Origin: Methylotenera_A sp031399315 | GTDB lineage: Bacteria > Pseudomonadota > Gammaproteobacteria > Burkholderiales > Methylophilaceae | Assembly: GCA_031399315.1 (NCBI GenBank) | Contig: JANNOS010000025.1 | Coordinates: 1 to 12,468, forward strand | Reading direction: 5' to 3' | DNA: 12,468 bases | Shown: one piece after another, positions 1 to 6,474 of the stretch | Layout: each line of letters opens with the position of its first letter | Numbering within the stretch: position 1 is the stretch's first letter | Translations under genes and position numbers: made by a program | The notes under the pieces: generated by a model | Seen by the model: only the letters and a program-made list of their open reading frames with translations | Told to the model about the DNA's origin: nothing | Database searches by the model: none

Positions 1-32
1 TGCATGAATGCTTAAGGTTATTACTTAAATGG

Positions 33-62
33 TTGGAAGAATTGCAAATAATTGCGTATATT
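33..62 (+). promoter_or_regulatory. possible sigma-70 promoter of uvrA
   Basis: TTGGAA at 33-38 and TATATT at 57-62 are separated by 18 bp, a tolerable -35/-10 pair about 30 bp ahead of the uvrA start. No CTGT-N8-ACAG LexA box is visible in the 93 bp before the gene, so SOS control is not supported by what can be seen. This is a weak call in an AT-rich stretch. Confidence 0.3.
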
Positions 63-93
63 ATCAGGTTGCCCCAATTTTCGTTAAGGTATC

Positions 94-2907
94 ATGGAAT
101 TTATTAAAATCCGCGGCGCACGCACGCACAACTTAAAAAATATTTCGCTAGATTTACCGCGAAATAAAATGATTGTAATCACGGGCTTATCTGGCTCTGG
201 TAAATCATCGTTGGCGTTTGATACCTTATACGCTGAAGGCCAACGCCGCTATGTAGAAAGCCTTTCTGCCTATGCACGGCAATTTTTAGCGCGCATGGAT
301 AAACCCGATGTGGATTTAATTGAAGGTTTATCACCAGCAATTTCGATTGAACAAAAATCGACATCTCACAATCCGCGCTCAACCGTCGGCACAGTCACTG
401 AAATTCACGATTATTTGCGCTTGTTATACGCGCGCGCTGGCGACCCAGAATGCCCAGAACACAATATCAAACTTGAGGCACAGACTGTAAGCCAAATGGT
501 CGATGCAGTTTTAAAGCTGCCAGAAGACACCAAGCTCATGATATTGGCACCCGTGGTGCGCGAACGCAAGGGCGAACAGCTAGATTTATTCGATGAACTA
601 AAAGCGCAAGGATTTGTACGCTTAAGAGTGGACGGCAAAATTTATGAAATGGATGCTTTGCCGCAACTTGCTAAAACCACTAAGCACAGCGTAGATGTCG
701 TGGTGGATCGCCTAAAAATAAAAGAGGATATGAAACAGCGGATTGCAGAATCGCTGGAAACCGCATTGCGCTTGGCCGATGGCAAGGCAATTGCGATAGA
801 AATGGATAATGAAAAAGAACATTTATTTTCCGCCAAATTTTCTTGTCCCGTATGTGATTACTCGCTGGCTGAATTAGAGCCACGCTTATTCTCATTTAAT
901 AATCCGATGGGCGCATGCCCTAAGTGCGATGGCTTGGGTAATGTCAACTTTTTTGACCCAAAACGTGTCGTGGCTTTCCCCACCTTGTCTTTGGCAAGTG
1001 GCGCAATTAAAGGCTGGGATAAACGCAATCAATTTTATTTTCAAATGTTAGCGAGCCTTGCTACGCACTATAATTTTGACTTAGAAATGGCCTTTGAAGA
1101 ATTACCCCTGCATATTCAAGACGTATTGTTAAATGGCTCTGGCAAAGAACAAATTACATTTAAATACTTAAACGAACGCGGTACATTTTTTGGTAAAACG
1201 CATACATTTGAAGGCATCTTAAATAACCTGCAACGTCGCTATCGTGAGAGCGATTCTACCGCTGTGCGCGATGAGCTTGCCAAATATATCAACAGTACGA
1301 GTTGCCCAGATTGTGCTGGCACACGTTTGCGCATAGAGGCGCGCCACGTAAAAGTGGGCGATAAAAATATCCATCAAGTTTGCGAAGTACCGTTAAAGCA
1401 AGCGCTTACTTTCTTTGAAACACTTAAACTACAAGGCGCGAAACTCGCCATTGCCGATAAAATAGTCGTCGAGATTCAAAACCGACTTAAATTCTTAACC
1501 AATGTCGGGCTAGAATATTTATCGCTTTCACGCTCGGCCGAGACTTTATCGGGCGGCGAGGCGCAACGTATTAGGTTAGCCTCCCAAATCGGCAGCGGCC
1601 TCACGGGCGTGATGTATGTGTTAGATGAGCCGAGTATCGGTTTGCATCAGCGCGATAATGACAGGCTGCTAGACACCCTTAAACGCTTACGCGATATCGG
1701 CAACACCGTGATTGTGGTAGAACACGACCACGATGCGATTTTAGCGGCCGATTACGTGGTCGATATTGGCCCAGGCGCGGGGGAGCATGGCGGCCAAATT
1801 GTGGCAGAAGGCACGCCCGCAGAAATTCAAGCCAATACCAAGTCGCTCACAGGCCAATATTTAAGCGGCAAAAAACAAATTGAATATAAACGCGCACGCA
1901 CCAAAGCCGACCCAGCACGCTGGCTAAAACTCAGCAACGCCACTGGTAATAATTTAAAAAATGTGTCGGTAGAAATCCCCGTTGGCTTGCTCACCTGCAT
2001 CACCGGCGTTTCTGGTAGCGGAAAATCCACACTGATTAACGATACTTTATATCGCGTTGTCGCACAGCATTTATATGGCAGCAGCACAGAGCCCGCGCCA
2101 TTTGGCGAGGTAGAGGGTTTAGCATTTTTTGACAAAGTGGTGGACGTTGACCAAAGCCCGATTGGCCGCACGCCAAGAAGCAACCCTGCAACTTATACAG
2201 GATTATTCACGCCCATTCGCGATTTATTTGCTGGCGTGCCAGAAAGCCGCGCGCGTGGCTACGGACCAGGCAGATACTCATTTAACGTAAAGGGTGGCCG
2301 TTGCGAAGCCTGCCAAGGCGATGGCGTGATTCGTGTAGAAATGCACTTTTTGCCTGATGTGTATGTGCCGTGCGATGTGTGCAAAGGCCAACGCTATAAC
2401 CGCGAAACGCTCGAGATACATTTCAAAGGCAAAAATATCCGCCAAGTGTTGGAAATGACGGTGGAACAAGCGCATGAATTTTTTAAAGCCATTCCTGTTG
2501 TTGCGCGTAAGCTACAAACCCTGTTGGATGTGGGTTTAGGCTACATTACACTGGGTCAGTCTGCCACCACATTAAGCGGTGGCGAAGCACAGCGTGTGAA
2601 GCTTTCATTAGAGTTGAGCAAACGCGATACTGGCAGAACGCTTTACATCTTAGATGAACCTACAACTGGCCTGCACTTTGCCGATATTCAGCTCTTGTTA
2701 GACGTCATTCATAAATTGCGTGATGCAGGTAACACGATTGTGATTATTGAGCATAATTTAGATGTGATTAAAACCGCGGACTGGCTAATTGATATGGGCC
2801 CAGAGGGTGGTGATGGTGGCGGTTTAGTGATAGCGCAGGGCACACCAGAAGTTGTTTCTGAAAACAAAAAAAGTTATACAGGCAAATATTTAAAAGCAAT
2901 GCTTTAG
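94..2907 (+). CDS. uvrA: UvrABC excinuclease subunit A
   Basis: UvrA is the DNA-damage-sensing ATPase of nucleotide excision repair. It scans DNA as a dimer in complex with UvrB and loads UvrB at lesions. The 937-residue protein is complete and close to the usual length of about 940. It has two ABC ATPase halves. The first shows Walker A GLSGSGKSS (31-39), a zinc module with Cys251, 254, 275 and 278, signature LSGGEAQR (485-492) and Walker B VLDEPS (about 509-514). The second shows Walker A GVSGSGKST (638-646), a zinc finger with Cys737, 740, 760 and 763, signature LSGGEAQR (827-834) and Walker B ILDEPTTGL (852-860). All key residues are intact. An AAGG at 86-89 lies a short 4 nt before the ATG. 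The gene is followed after 7 bp by a small membrane protein gene on the same strand. No LexA box is seen upstream. Confidence 0.98.
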   Translation: MEFIKIRGARTHNLKNISLDLPRNKMIVITGLSGSGKSSLAFDTLYAEGQRRYVESLSAYARQFLARMDKPDVDLIEGLSPAISIEQKSTSHNPRSTVGTVTEIHDYLRLLYARAGDPECPEHNIKLEAQTVSQMVDAVLKLPEDTKLMILAPVVRERKGEQLDLFDELKAQGFVRLRVDGKIYEMDALPQLAKTTKHSVDVVVDRLKIKEDMKQRIAESLETALRLADGKAIAIEMDNEKEHLFSAKFSCPVCDYSLAELEPRLFSFNNPMGACPKCDGLGNVNFFDPKRVVAFPTLSLASGAIKGWDKRNQFYFQMLASLATHYNFDLEMAFEELPLHIQDVLLNGSGKEQITFKYLNERGTFFGKTHTFEGILNNLQRRYRESDSTAVRDELAKYINSTSCPDCAGTRLRIEARHVKVGDKNIHQVCEVPLKQALTFFETLKLQGAKLAIADKIVVEIQNRLKFLTNVGLEYLSLSRSAETLSGGEAQRIRLASQIGSGLTGVMYVLDEPSIGLHQRDNDRLLDTLKRLRDIGNTVIVVEHDHDAILAADYVVDIGPGAGEHGGQIVAEGTPAEIQANTKSLTGQYLSGKKQIEYKRARTKADPARWLKLSNATGNNLKNVSVEIPVGLLTCITGVSGSGKSTLINDTLYRVVAQHLYGSSTEPAPFGEVEGLAFFDKVVDVDQSPIGRTPRSNPATYTGLFTPIRDLFAGVPESRARGYGPGRYSFNVKGGRCEACQGDGVIRVEMHFLPDVYVPCDVCKGQRYNRETLEIHFKGKNIRQVLEMTVEQAHEFFKAIPVVARKLQTLLDVGLGYITLGQSATTLSGGEAQRVKLSLELSKRDTGRTLYILDEPTTGLHFADIQLLLDVIHKLRDAGNTIVIIEHNLDVIKTADWLIDMGPEGGDGGGLVIAQGTPEVVSENKKSYTGKYLKAML

Positions 2908-2914
2908 AGAATTT

Positions 2915-3145
2915 ATGAAAATCGACGCTAAACATTCGAACTTATTATTCGCATTTTTTATGTCGCTACTCATGGCGCTTCTTATGTCAGGCGTACTCAC
3001 CGCCATTCATTTAGGCTTTACGCCAGATTTTATTTCACAATGGCTACATTCGTTCGTGCTAGCTTGGCCGATTGCATTCCCGAGTATTTTGCTGATTGCG
3101 CCAGTGGTAAGAAAAGTGGTTGCAAAGATTACAGAACAAGCTTAA
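2915..3145 (+). CDS. DUF2798 small membrane protein
   Basis: This is a 76-residue protein with two hydrophobic helices (about residues 10-32 and 43-66), a short polar N-terminus and a lysine-rich C-terminus (RKVVAKITEQA). The pattern FAFFMSLLMALLMSGVLT, then a short linker and a helix containing AWPIAFPSILLIAPVVR, is that of DUF2798. This is a family of small inner-membrane proteins with no established function. The ATG lies 7 bp after the uvrA stop, so the two genes are probably co-transcribed, but nothing links it to DNA repair. A strong inverted repeat lies 12 bp downstream. Family recognition is from memory of the motif, not from a search. Confidence 0.85.
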   Translation: MKIDAKHSNLLFAFFMSLLMALLMSGVLTAIHLGFTPDFISQWLHSFVLAWPIAFPSILLIAPVVRKVVAKITEQA

Positions 3146-3157
3146 AAATAGCAAATA

Positions 3158-3200
3158 TGATGCTCTGCAAGCCAATATCCATGCGGCTTGCAAAGCATCA
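3158..3200. terminator. hairpin between convergent genes, probable bidirectional terminator
   Basis: A 16-bp stem with one internal mismatch (3158-3173 against 3185-3200) encloses an 11-nt loop. It lies between the DUF2798 stop and the DUF456 stop, which converge, so a terminator role is likely. Neither side has a long uninterrupted T run, only AT-rich flanks, so termination may be imperfect. Positions 3169-3189 of this element recur in inverted orientation at 3768-3788, which suggests it belongs to an intergenic repeat family. Confidence 0.5.
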
Positions 3201-3220
3201 ATTTAATACTGGTAAAACGA

Positions 3221-3712
3221 TTACTTATAATAAGCATAAGCAAACATGGCCAGCATAGCCAGCACCAGCACGATTTTTATTGCCAGCGCCAACACAAACC
3301 CCAGTCCAGCAGCAATGCCAACTGTGGTTGCTTTGCTGGTAGCTTCTTTAGAAGTGTTTTTATGCGTAATCAGCTCACCAATAATAGCGCCGATAGCAGG
3401 CCCGATAATCAAGCCAACAATGCCACCTGCAATGCCCACCACTGCCCCTATGCCAGCACCCCACAGCGCGTATTTGCTAGCGCCTACTTTTTTGGCGGTA
3501 ACCACTGATGCAAAAAAATCGACCGCCCAAGCCATAGACGCCATGACACCTATCATAATCATGGTTAAAATACTCACTTGGTCGAATCCGCCATGCCAAG
3601 CAGCCAGCAATAAGCCCGCAAACACCAATGGCACGCCTGGCAACATAGGCAGCACCGTGCCAGCAATGCCAACCACCACCAATAAAATTGCTACTATTAT
3701 TTGCCAATCCAT
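3221..3712 (-). CDS. DUF456 family membrane protein
   Basis: This 163-residue, glycine- and alanine-rich integral membrane protein has hydrophobic segments at about residues 4-22, 26-39, 46-68, 82-115 and 132-161. The N-terminal motif GTVLPMLPGVPLVFAGLLL (18-36), the ADFF/VDFF-type segment with AKKVGASKYALWGAG (73-87) and the helix GPAIGAIIGEL (104-114) are characteristic of DUF456. The function of this family is not known. A good Shine-Dalgarno AGGAGAAG lies just upstream of the ATG on the minus strand (3717-3724). It stands alone between two repeat-containing gaps, convergent with the uvrA-DUF2798 pair. The proline-rich open frame on the opposite strand is a shadow. Confidence 0.9.
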   Translation of the reverse strand: MDWQIIVAILLVVVGIAGTVLPMLPGVPLVFAGLLLAAWHGGFDQVSILTMIMIGVMASMAWAVDFFASVVTAKKVGASKYALWGAGIGAVVGIAGGIVGLIIGPAIGAIIGELITHKNTSKEATSKATTVGIAAGLGFVLALAIKIVLVLAMLAMFAYAYYK

Positions 3713-3767
3713 TTAACTTCTCCTTAAACTTAACAGTATAAAAACGGTATTAACATGGCCAGCCTAT

Positions 3768-3867
3768 AAGCCGCATGGATACTGGCTTTCACGTATGAAT
3801 AACCAGCTTCAGCTGGTATATTCTACGGGGACAACCTTTACGGTTGCAGAGCATATATTTTATTAAT
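3768..3867. repeat. interrupted inverted copy of the 3158-3200 repeat
   Basis: Positions 3768-3788 match the reverse complement of 3169-3189 at 20 of 21 bases. Positions 3844-3854 (TTGCAGAGCAT) match the reverse complement of 3160-3170 exactly. In the left copy these two blocks are directly joined. Here they are separated by about 55 bp (3789-3843) containing a 6-bp-arm palindrome (3803-3816) and a CAACC/GGTTG stem (3832-3846). The two copies flank the DUF456 gene in opposite orientation. Confidence 0.7.
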
Positions 3868-3936
3868 TTTAAGACTTTTAACCTTAGTAAATATCTTTTT
3901 GCAGCGTCGTACGCGTAAGTAAGGCGCGGCAAAAAA

Positions 3937-3980
3937 TGAAAAAAGCCCGGAATGTATGCTTTATACATGAGGAGCTTGAA
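3937..3980 (-). terminator. probable rho-independent terminator of aroE-mtgA
   Basis: Read on the minus strand, a stem of six pairs (AAGCTC with GGGCTT, one G-T wobble), a 3x3 internal loop, six pairs (ATGTAT with ATACAT) and a 5-nt loop is followed directly by six T, then CA, then six more T. It begins about 50 bp after the mtgA stop. An outer AAAAAATGA/TCATTTTTT pairing (3931-3939 with 3981-3989) would lengthen the structure to 59 nt. Confidence 0.6.
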
Positions 3981-4029
3981 TCATTTTTTAACAAAGCATT
4001 ATCAAGCAAAGCAGCTGCATAAGGATATT

Positions 4030-4773
4030 TTAAGGTATTTCTGCAAAGCGCATACGGGCTTGTATGGTCACGGTTCTACGGTTTAAGTAACGCGTACTTC
4101 GGTGATTATCATAAAAACGCGGGTTTGGAATCATCGCTGCCAATTTTGCTGCCTGCGTTTTACCTAAACCTCCAGCGCTGGTTTTAAAATAATGCCGCGC
4201 TGCCGCCTCAGCACCAAAAATTCCGTTACCCCATTCAATCACATTTAAATAAATTTCTAAAATGCGCCGTTTGGTGAGCATTTTTTCTAGCATCACGGTA
4301 ATGATGGCTTCTTCGCCTTTGCGCCATGGCGTGCGCTTGCTCGATAAAAACAAATTCTTAGCAAGTTGCTGACTAATGGTAGAACCACCAGCGACGATTT
4401 TGCCTTTCTTTAAGTTTTTTTCATAGGCTTTTTCGATGCCTTCCCAATCAAAACCATCATGCTGGCTAAACTTAGAATCTTCGCTGGCAATCACAGCGCG
4501 CTTTAAATGATTCGAAATTTTGCCGTAATCTACCCATTTGTACTTTAACTCAGCTTCTGGTTTGGTTTCTTGAATAAGCTGTAGACGATTTTCCATAAAC
4601 GCACTGGAAGAGGGGTTAAATTTAATCCACCAACAAATGTGCAAAAAAATCCACAGTTGGTATATCAACACAAACAGCACAAACAGCACAAAAAAGCGCT
4701 TAAAAAGCCCGCCTACACTTAATGAAATGTTTGGCGACTTATAAAACAACCAGCGAAAAAACCAACGTAGCAA
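4030..4773 (-). CDS. mtgA: monofunctional peptidoglycan glycosyltransferase
   Basis: MtgA polymerises lipid II into glycan strands at the periplasmic face of the inner membrane and belongs to family GT51. The 247-residue protein has one N-terminal membrane anchor (about residues 26-50) followed by a complete GT51 domain. Motif I contains the catalytic glutamate in SEDSKFSQHDG (Glu98). Motif II is GGSTISQQLAKN (129-140). Motif III is around TPWRKGEEA (148-156). Motif IV is RRILEIYLNVIEWG (169-182). No transpeptidase domain follows, so it is not a bifunctional penicillin-binding protein. The chosen start is a TTG, only 4 bp after the aroE stop. It gives a full-length basic N-terminus before the anchor, and a GAGAAG within the aroE end could serve as ribosome binding site. 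A TTG eight codons further in is an alternative. Translation is probably coupled to aroE. Confidence 0.95.
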   Translation of the reverse strand: MLRWFFRWLFYKSPNISLSVGGLFKRFFVLFVLFVLIYQLWIFLHICWWIKFNPSSSAFMENRLQLIQETKPEAELKYKWVDYGKISNHLKRAVIASEDSKFSQHDGFDWEGIEKAYEKNLKKGKIVAGGSTISQQLAKNLFLSSKRTPWRKGEEAIITVMLEKMLTKRRILEIYLNVIEWGNGIFGAEAAARHYFKTSAGGLGKTQAAKLAAMIPNPRFYDNHRSTRYLNRRTVTIQARMRFAEIP

Positions 4774-4777
4774 TTGG

Positions 4778-5605
4778 CTAACTTCTCATCATTTTAATAA
4801 CTGGTGCAGTTTCTGGCCGCACCCCACGCCATAAATAAAAGGCCTCTGCGGCTTGCTCTACCAACATGCCAAGGCCATCTGCCACTTGTGCGCCACTTGC
4901 GCGGGCTTGCGCCATAAATGGCGTTTCTCGACCATACATCATGTCGTAAGCTAAACAGTTTTTCGCAAAAATTGCATCGGGGATAGCTAAAGCAGCATCA
5001 CTTAAACCTGTAGAAGTGCTATTGATGACCAAATCAAATTCCATATCACCTAAATCTTCAAGCTTAACAGCCATGCAAACCGTTTTTCGGTTACTTGCAT
5101 CGATCAGATTCGAAAGCACTTTTGCAGCTTCATCAGCTTTCGCAAAGGTACGATTTGAGATGATAACGAAACTTGGGTTTGCTTCTAATAGCGATTGCAA
5201 AATACCAAATGCGGCGCCACCTGCCCCTAGCAGCAATATACGTGCGCCTTGCAGGTTCGTATTTAGATTTTGTGTGACATCTTTAATGAAACCAATGCCA
5301 TCTGTATTATGCCCTTGGATGTCATTTCTATGGAGTATGAGTGTATTTGCGGCGCGCGCGACTTGTGCAAAAGGCGAGAGATGATCGCTCAATAAAAACG
5401 CCTGTAATTTAAATGGCACCGTAACATTGACGCCTTTGTAACCATCGTCAATAAGCCTACGCACAGTCACCTCGAACTCATCCAACGGCGCTAACATTGC
5501 CTTGTATGTAATATCCTGATTAGTCTGTTTTGCAAATGCTTGATGAATTTGTGGCGACTTGCTATGTGCTATTGGATTGCCAATAACGGCATATTTATCT
5601 GTCAT
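4778..5605 (-). CDS. aroE: shikimate 5-dehydrogenase
   Basis: AroE reduces 3-dehydroshikimate to shikimate with NADPH in the cytoplasm, the fourth step of chorismate synthesis. The 275-residue protein is the usual length. The substrate-binding serines are in NPIAHSKSPQ (Ser15 and Ser17). The catalytic lysine is Lys66 in GVNVTVPFK, and the partner aspartate is Asp102 in HNTDGIGF. The nucleotide-binding loop GAGGAA is at 127-132, and the NADPH-phosphate-type motif SNRT at 150-153 indicates NADP preference. The C-terminal GLGMLVEQAAEAF (245-257) is also conserved. The ATG follows a weak GGAT. mtgA follows after 4 bp, so the two form one transcription unit. The rhodanese gene lies upstream on the same strand, separated by a repeat-filled gap. 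Confidence 0.97.
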   Translation of the reverse strand: MTDKYAVIGNPIAHSKSPQIHQAFAKQTNQDITYKAMLAPLDEFEVTVRRLIDDGYKGVNVTVPFKLQAFLLSDHLSPFAQVARAANTLILHRNDIQGHNTDGIGFIKDVTQNLNTNLQGARILLLGAGGAAFGILQSLLEANPSFVIISNRTFAKADEAAKVLSNLIDASNRKTVCMAVKLEDLGDMEFDLVINSTSTGLSDAALAIPDAIFAKNCLAYDMMYGRETPFMAQARASGAQVADGLGMLVEQAAEAFYLWRGVRPETAPVIKMMRS

Positions 5606-5625
5606 TATTTATAAATCCAAATTGT

Positions 5626-5715
5626 CCTTCGACAGGCTCAGGACGAACGGCACAGCAGATTTCGTTCGTGGTGAACTTGTCGAATGATTCCGTTCGTGGT
5701 GAGCTTGTCGAACCA
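5626..5715. repeat. three 25-bp intergenic repeats in a hairpin-forming cluster
   Basis: Three copies of one 25-bp motif with core TTCGACA..CT..GACGAACG occur at 5626-5650, 5663-5687 and 5690-5715. The first is in opposite orientation to the other two, so it can pair with either. The second and third are direct repeats with a 28-bp period and differ at few positions. The motif resembles a short GTTCGTGGTGAGCTTGTCGA-type intergenic repeat found in many proteobacterial genomes. A 9-bp direct repeat GAACCATAT (5710-5718 and 5725-5733) follows. The cluster sits between rhodanese and aroE and may reduce readthrough into aroE. Confidence 0.85.
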
Positions 5716-5760
5716 TATTTTTTTGAACCATATCTGAGAAGTGCTTAATAAAAGCTTTCC

Positions 5761-6207
5761 TCAATTTGACCAAGGCAAGCCAGCATGCTTCCAGCCATTA
5801 ATTAATGTGCGTTGTTTTTCTGCATTCGCTTCACCTTCAAAACCCTCTAACATATTATAAGCTTTGTAACCCATCTGCTGCGCGACTATCGCAGCATTAT
5901 GGCTACGCCCGCCAGTGCGGCACATAAAGACGATGGTTTTATTTTTATCTATTTGTGTTTGTAATTGTGAAGCAAACGCTGTATTCGCCACCATGCTTGG
6001 GTAAAACGCCCATTCGATATGACTTGCATTTGGCACTCTACCCACTAAATCCAACTCAGCTTGAGTACGTACATCCACCAAAACCGTTGCAGCATCTTGT
6101 TGCAATACATCAAAAGCTTCCATTGGCGTTAACTCGCCAGCGTATGGTAAATTTTTTGCTTTTGCGCGCTGGACTGCTATATCTAAAACTTGGCTAAGTC
6201 TATTCAT
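5761..6207 (-). CDS. rhodanese-like sulfurtransferase
   Basis: This is a 148-residue cytoplasmic protein with a single rhodanese domain. The domain starts at about residue 25 with the element TPMEAFDVLQ. It contains VLVDVRTQAELDLVGRVPNA (42-61), and the active-site loop is CRTGGRS (96-102) with the persulfide-forming Cys96. The end, LEGFEGEAN then INGWKHAGLPW, is the usual C-terminal part of this family. The six-residue loop after the cysteine is the size seen in sulfurtransferases rather than Cdc25 phosphatases. The physiological sulfur donor and acceptor cannot be told from sequence. A GGGAG ribosome binding site precedes the ATG on the minus strand. It is divergent from glnA and shares the 267-bp region with it, so NtrC or sigma-54 effects on it are possible but not shown. 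Confidence 0.92.
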   Translation of the reverse strand: MNRLSQVLDIAVQRAKAKNLPYAGELTPMEAFDVLQQDAATVLVDVRTQAELDLVGRVPNASHIEWAFYPSMVANTAFASQLQTQIDKNKTIVFMCRTGGRSHNAAIVAQQMGYKAYNMLEGFEGEANAEKQRTLINGWKHAGLPWSN

Positions 6208-6275
6208 TGCTAGCTCCCACTTTTAATGGGTTTAATTATAGCGCGAAAATAGAAGCGACAACGCCTATCCACAAC

Positions 6276-6292
6276 CGCACTATTTTAGTGCG
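6276..6292. promoter_or_regulatory. NtrC binding site upstream of glnA (strong)
   Basis: CGCACTATTTTAGTGCG is a perfect dyad with seven-base arms around TTT. It fits the NtrC pattern GCAC-N7-GTGC exactly. Its centre is about 125 bp before the predicted sigma-54 start site, which is a normal enhancer distance. The six T that follow could make it look like a terminator, but there is no plus-strand gene upstream to terminate. Confidence 0.75.
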
Positions 6293-6305
6293 TTTTTTAT
6301 GTGCA

Positions 6306-6322
6306 TGCTCTTTTTTTGGGCT
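6306..6322. promoter_or_regulatory. second, weaker NtrC-like site
   Basis: GCTC-N7-GGGC matches GCAC-N7-GTGC with one mismatch per arm; the spacer is seven T. Its centre is 30 bp (about three helical turns) from that of the strong site, as expected for two cooperating NtrC dimers. On its own the match is weak, and the spacing is what supports it. Confidence 0.4.
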
Positions 6323-6382
6323 ATGTATTTTTGCAATATTTGCTAAGTGAATGACTAAAAACCAATTTCCCCTATTTTTTGC

Positions 6383-6398
6383 TGGCATAGTTCCTGCT
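6383..6398 (+). promoter_or_regulatory. sigma-54 promoter of glnA
   Basis: TGGCATAGTTCCTGCT matches the sigma-54 consensus TGGCAC-N5-TTGCW, with the invariant GG (6384-6385) and GC (6396-6397) exactly 10 nt apart. The predicted start site is near 6409, giving a leader of about 65 nt. With the NtrC dyad upstream this makes glnA expression dependent on phosphorylated NtrC, encoded downstream in this window. Confidence 0.8.
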
Positions 6399-6474
6399 AA
6401 AATATACCAGTTAAAGTTTTATGTTAATAATTTATTCAATTTTGTTTTGTCTAATCATCGCCTAGGAGATAGCA

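Larger units (their letters stand above)
3713..4029. other. 317-bp intergenic region upstream of the DUF456 gene
   Basis: No credible gene is seen here. The part near the DUF456 start holds its ribosome binding site. From 3768 to 3867 there is a repeat related to the 3158-3200 hairpin, including a CCAGCT-TC-AGCTGG palindrome at 3803-3816. From 3931 to 3989 there is a nested hairpin followed, on the minus strand, by T runs, which is probably the mtgA terminator. The DUF456 promoter must lie here but no convincing -35/-10 pair was picked out. Confidence 0.7.

Noticed and set aside
1..93. SOS (LexA) box upstream of uvrA
   Set aside because: No CTGT-N8-ACAG or close variant can be found in the 93 bp available.
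1827..2183. 118-codon open frame on the minus strand inside uvrA
   Set aside because: It is a shadow of the uvrA coding frame, with no motif and no ribosome binding site.
3246..3716. 156-codon open frame on the plus strand
   Set aside because: It is antisense to the DUF456 gene, rich in Pro/Ala/Thr from the mirrored Gly/Ala codons, has no ribosome binding site and resembles no family. The minus-strand protein has clear family motifs.
3243..3763. 12-bp direct repeat AACATGGCCAGC at 3243 and 3752
   Set aside because: A handful of 12-bp matches are expected by chance in a window of this size, and one copy is inside codons of the DUF456 gene.
5662..5715. possible CRISPR-like array from the two direct 25-bp repeats
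   Set aside because: There are only two direct units separated by 2-3 bp with no spacers, and a third copy is inverted. It is an intergenic repeat, not an array.
6276..6297. terminator formed by the CGCACTA/TAGTGCG dyad and the following six T
   Set aside because: No plus-strand gene lies upstream, and the dyad fits the NtrC pattern exactly at enhancer distance from a sigma-54 promoter.
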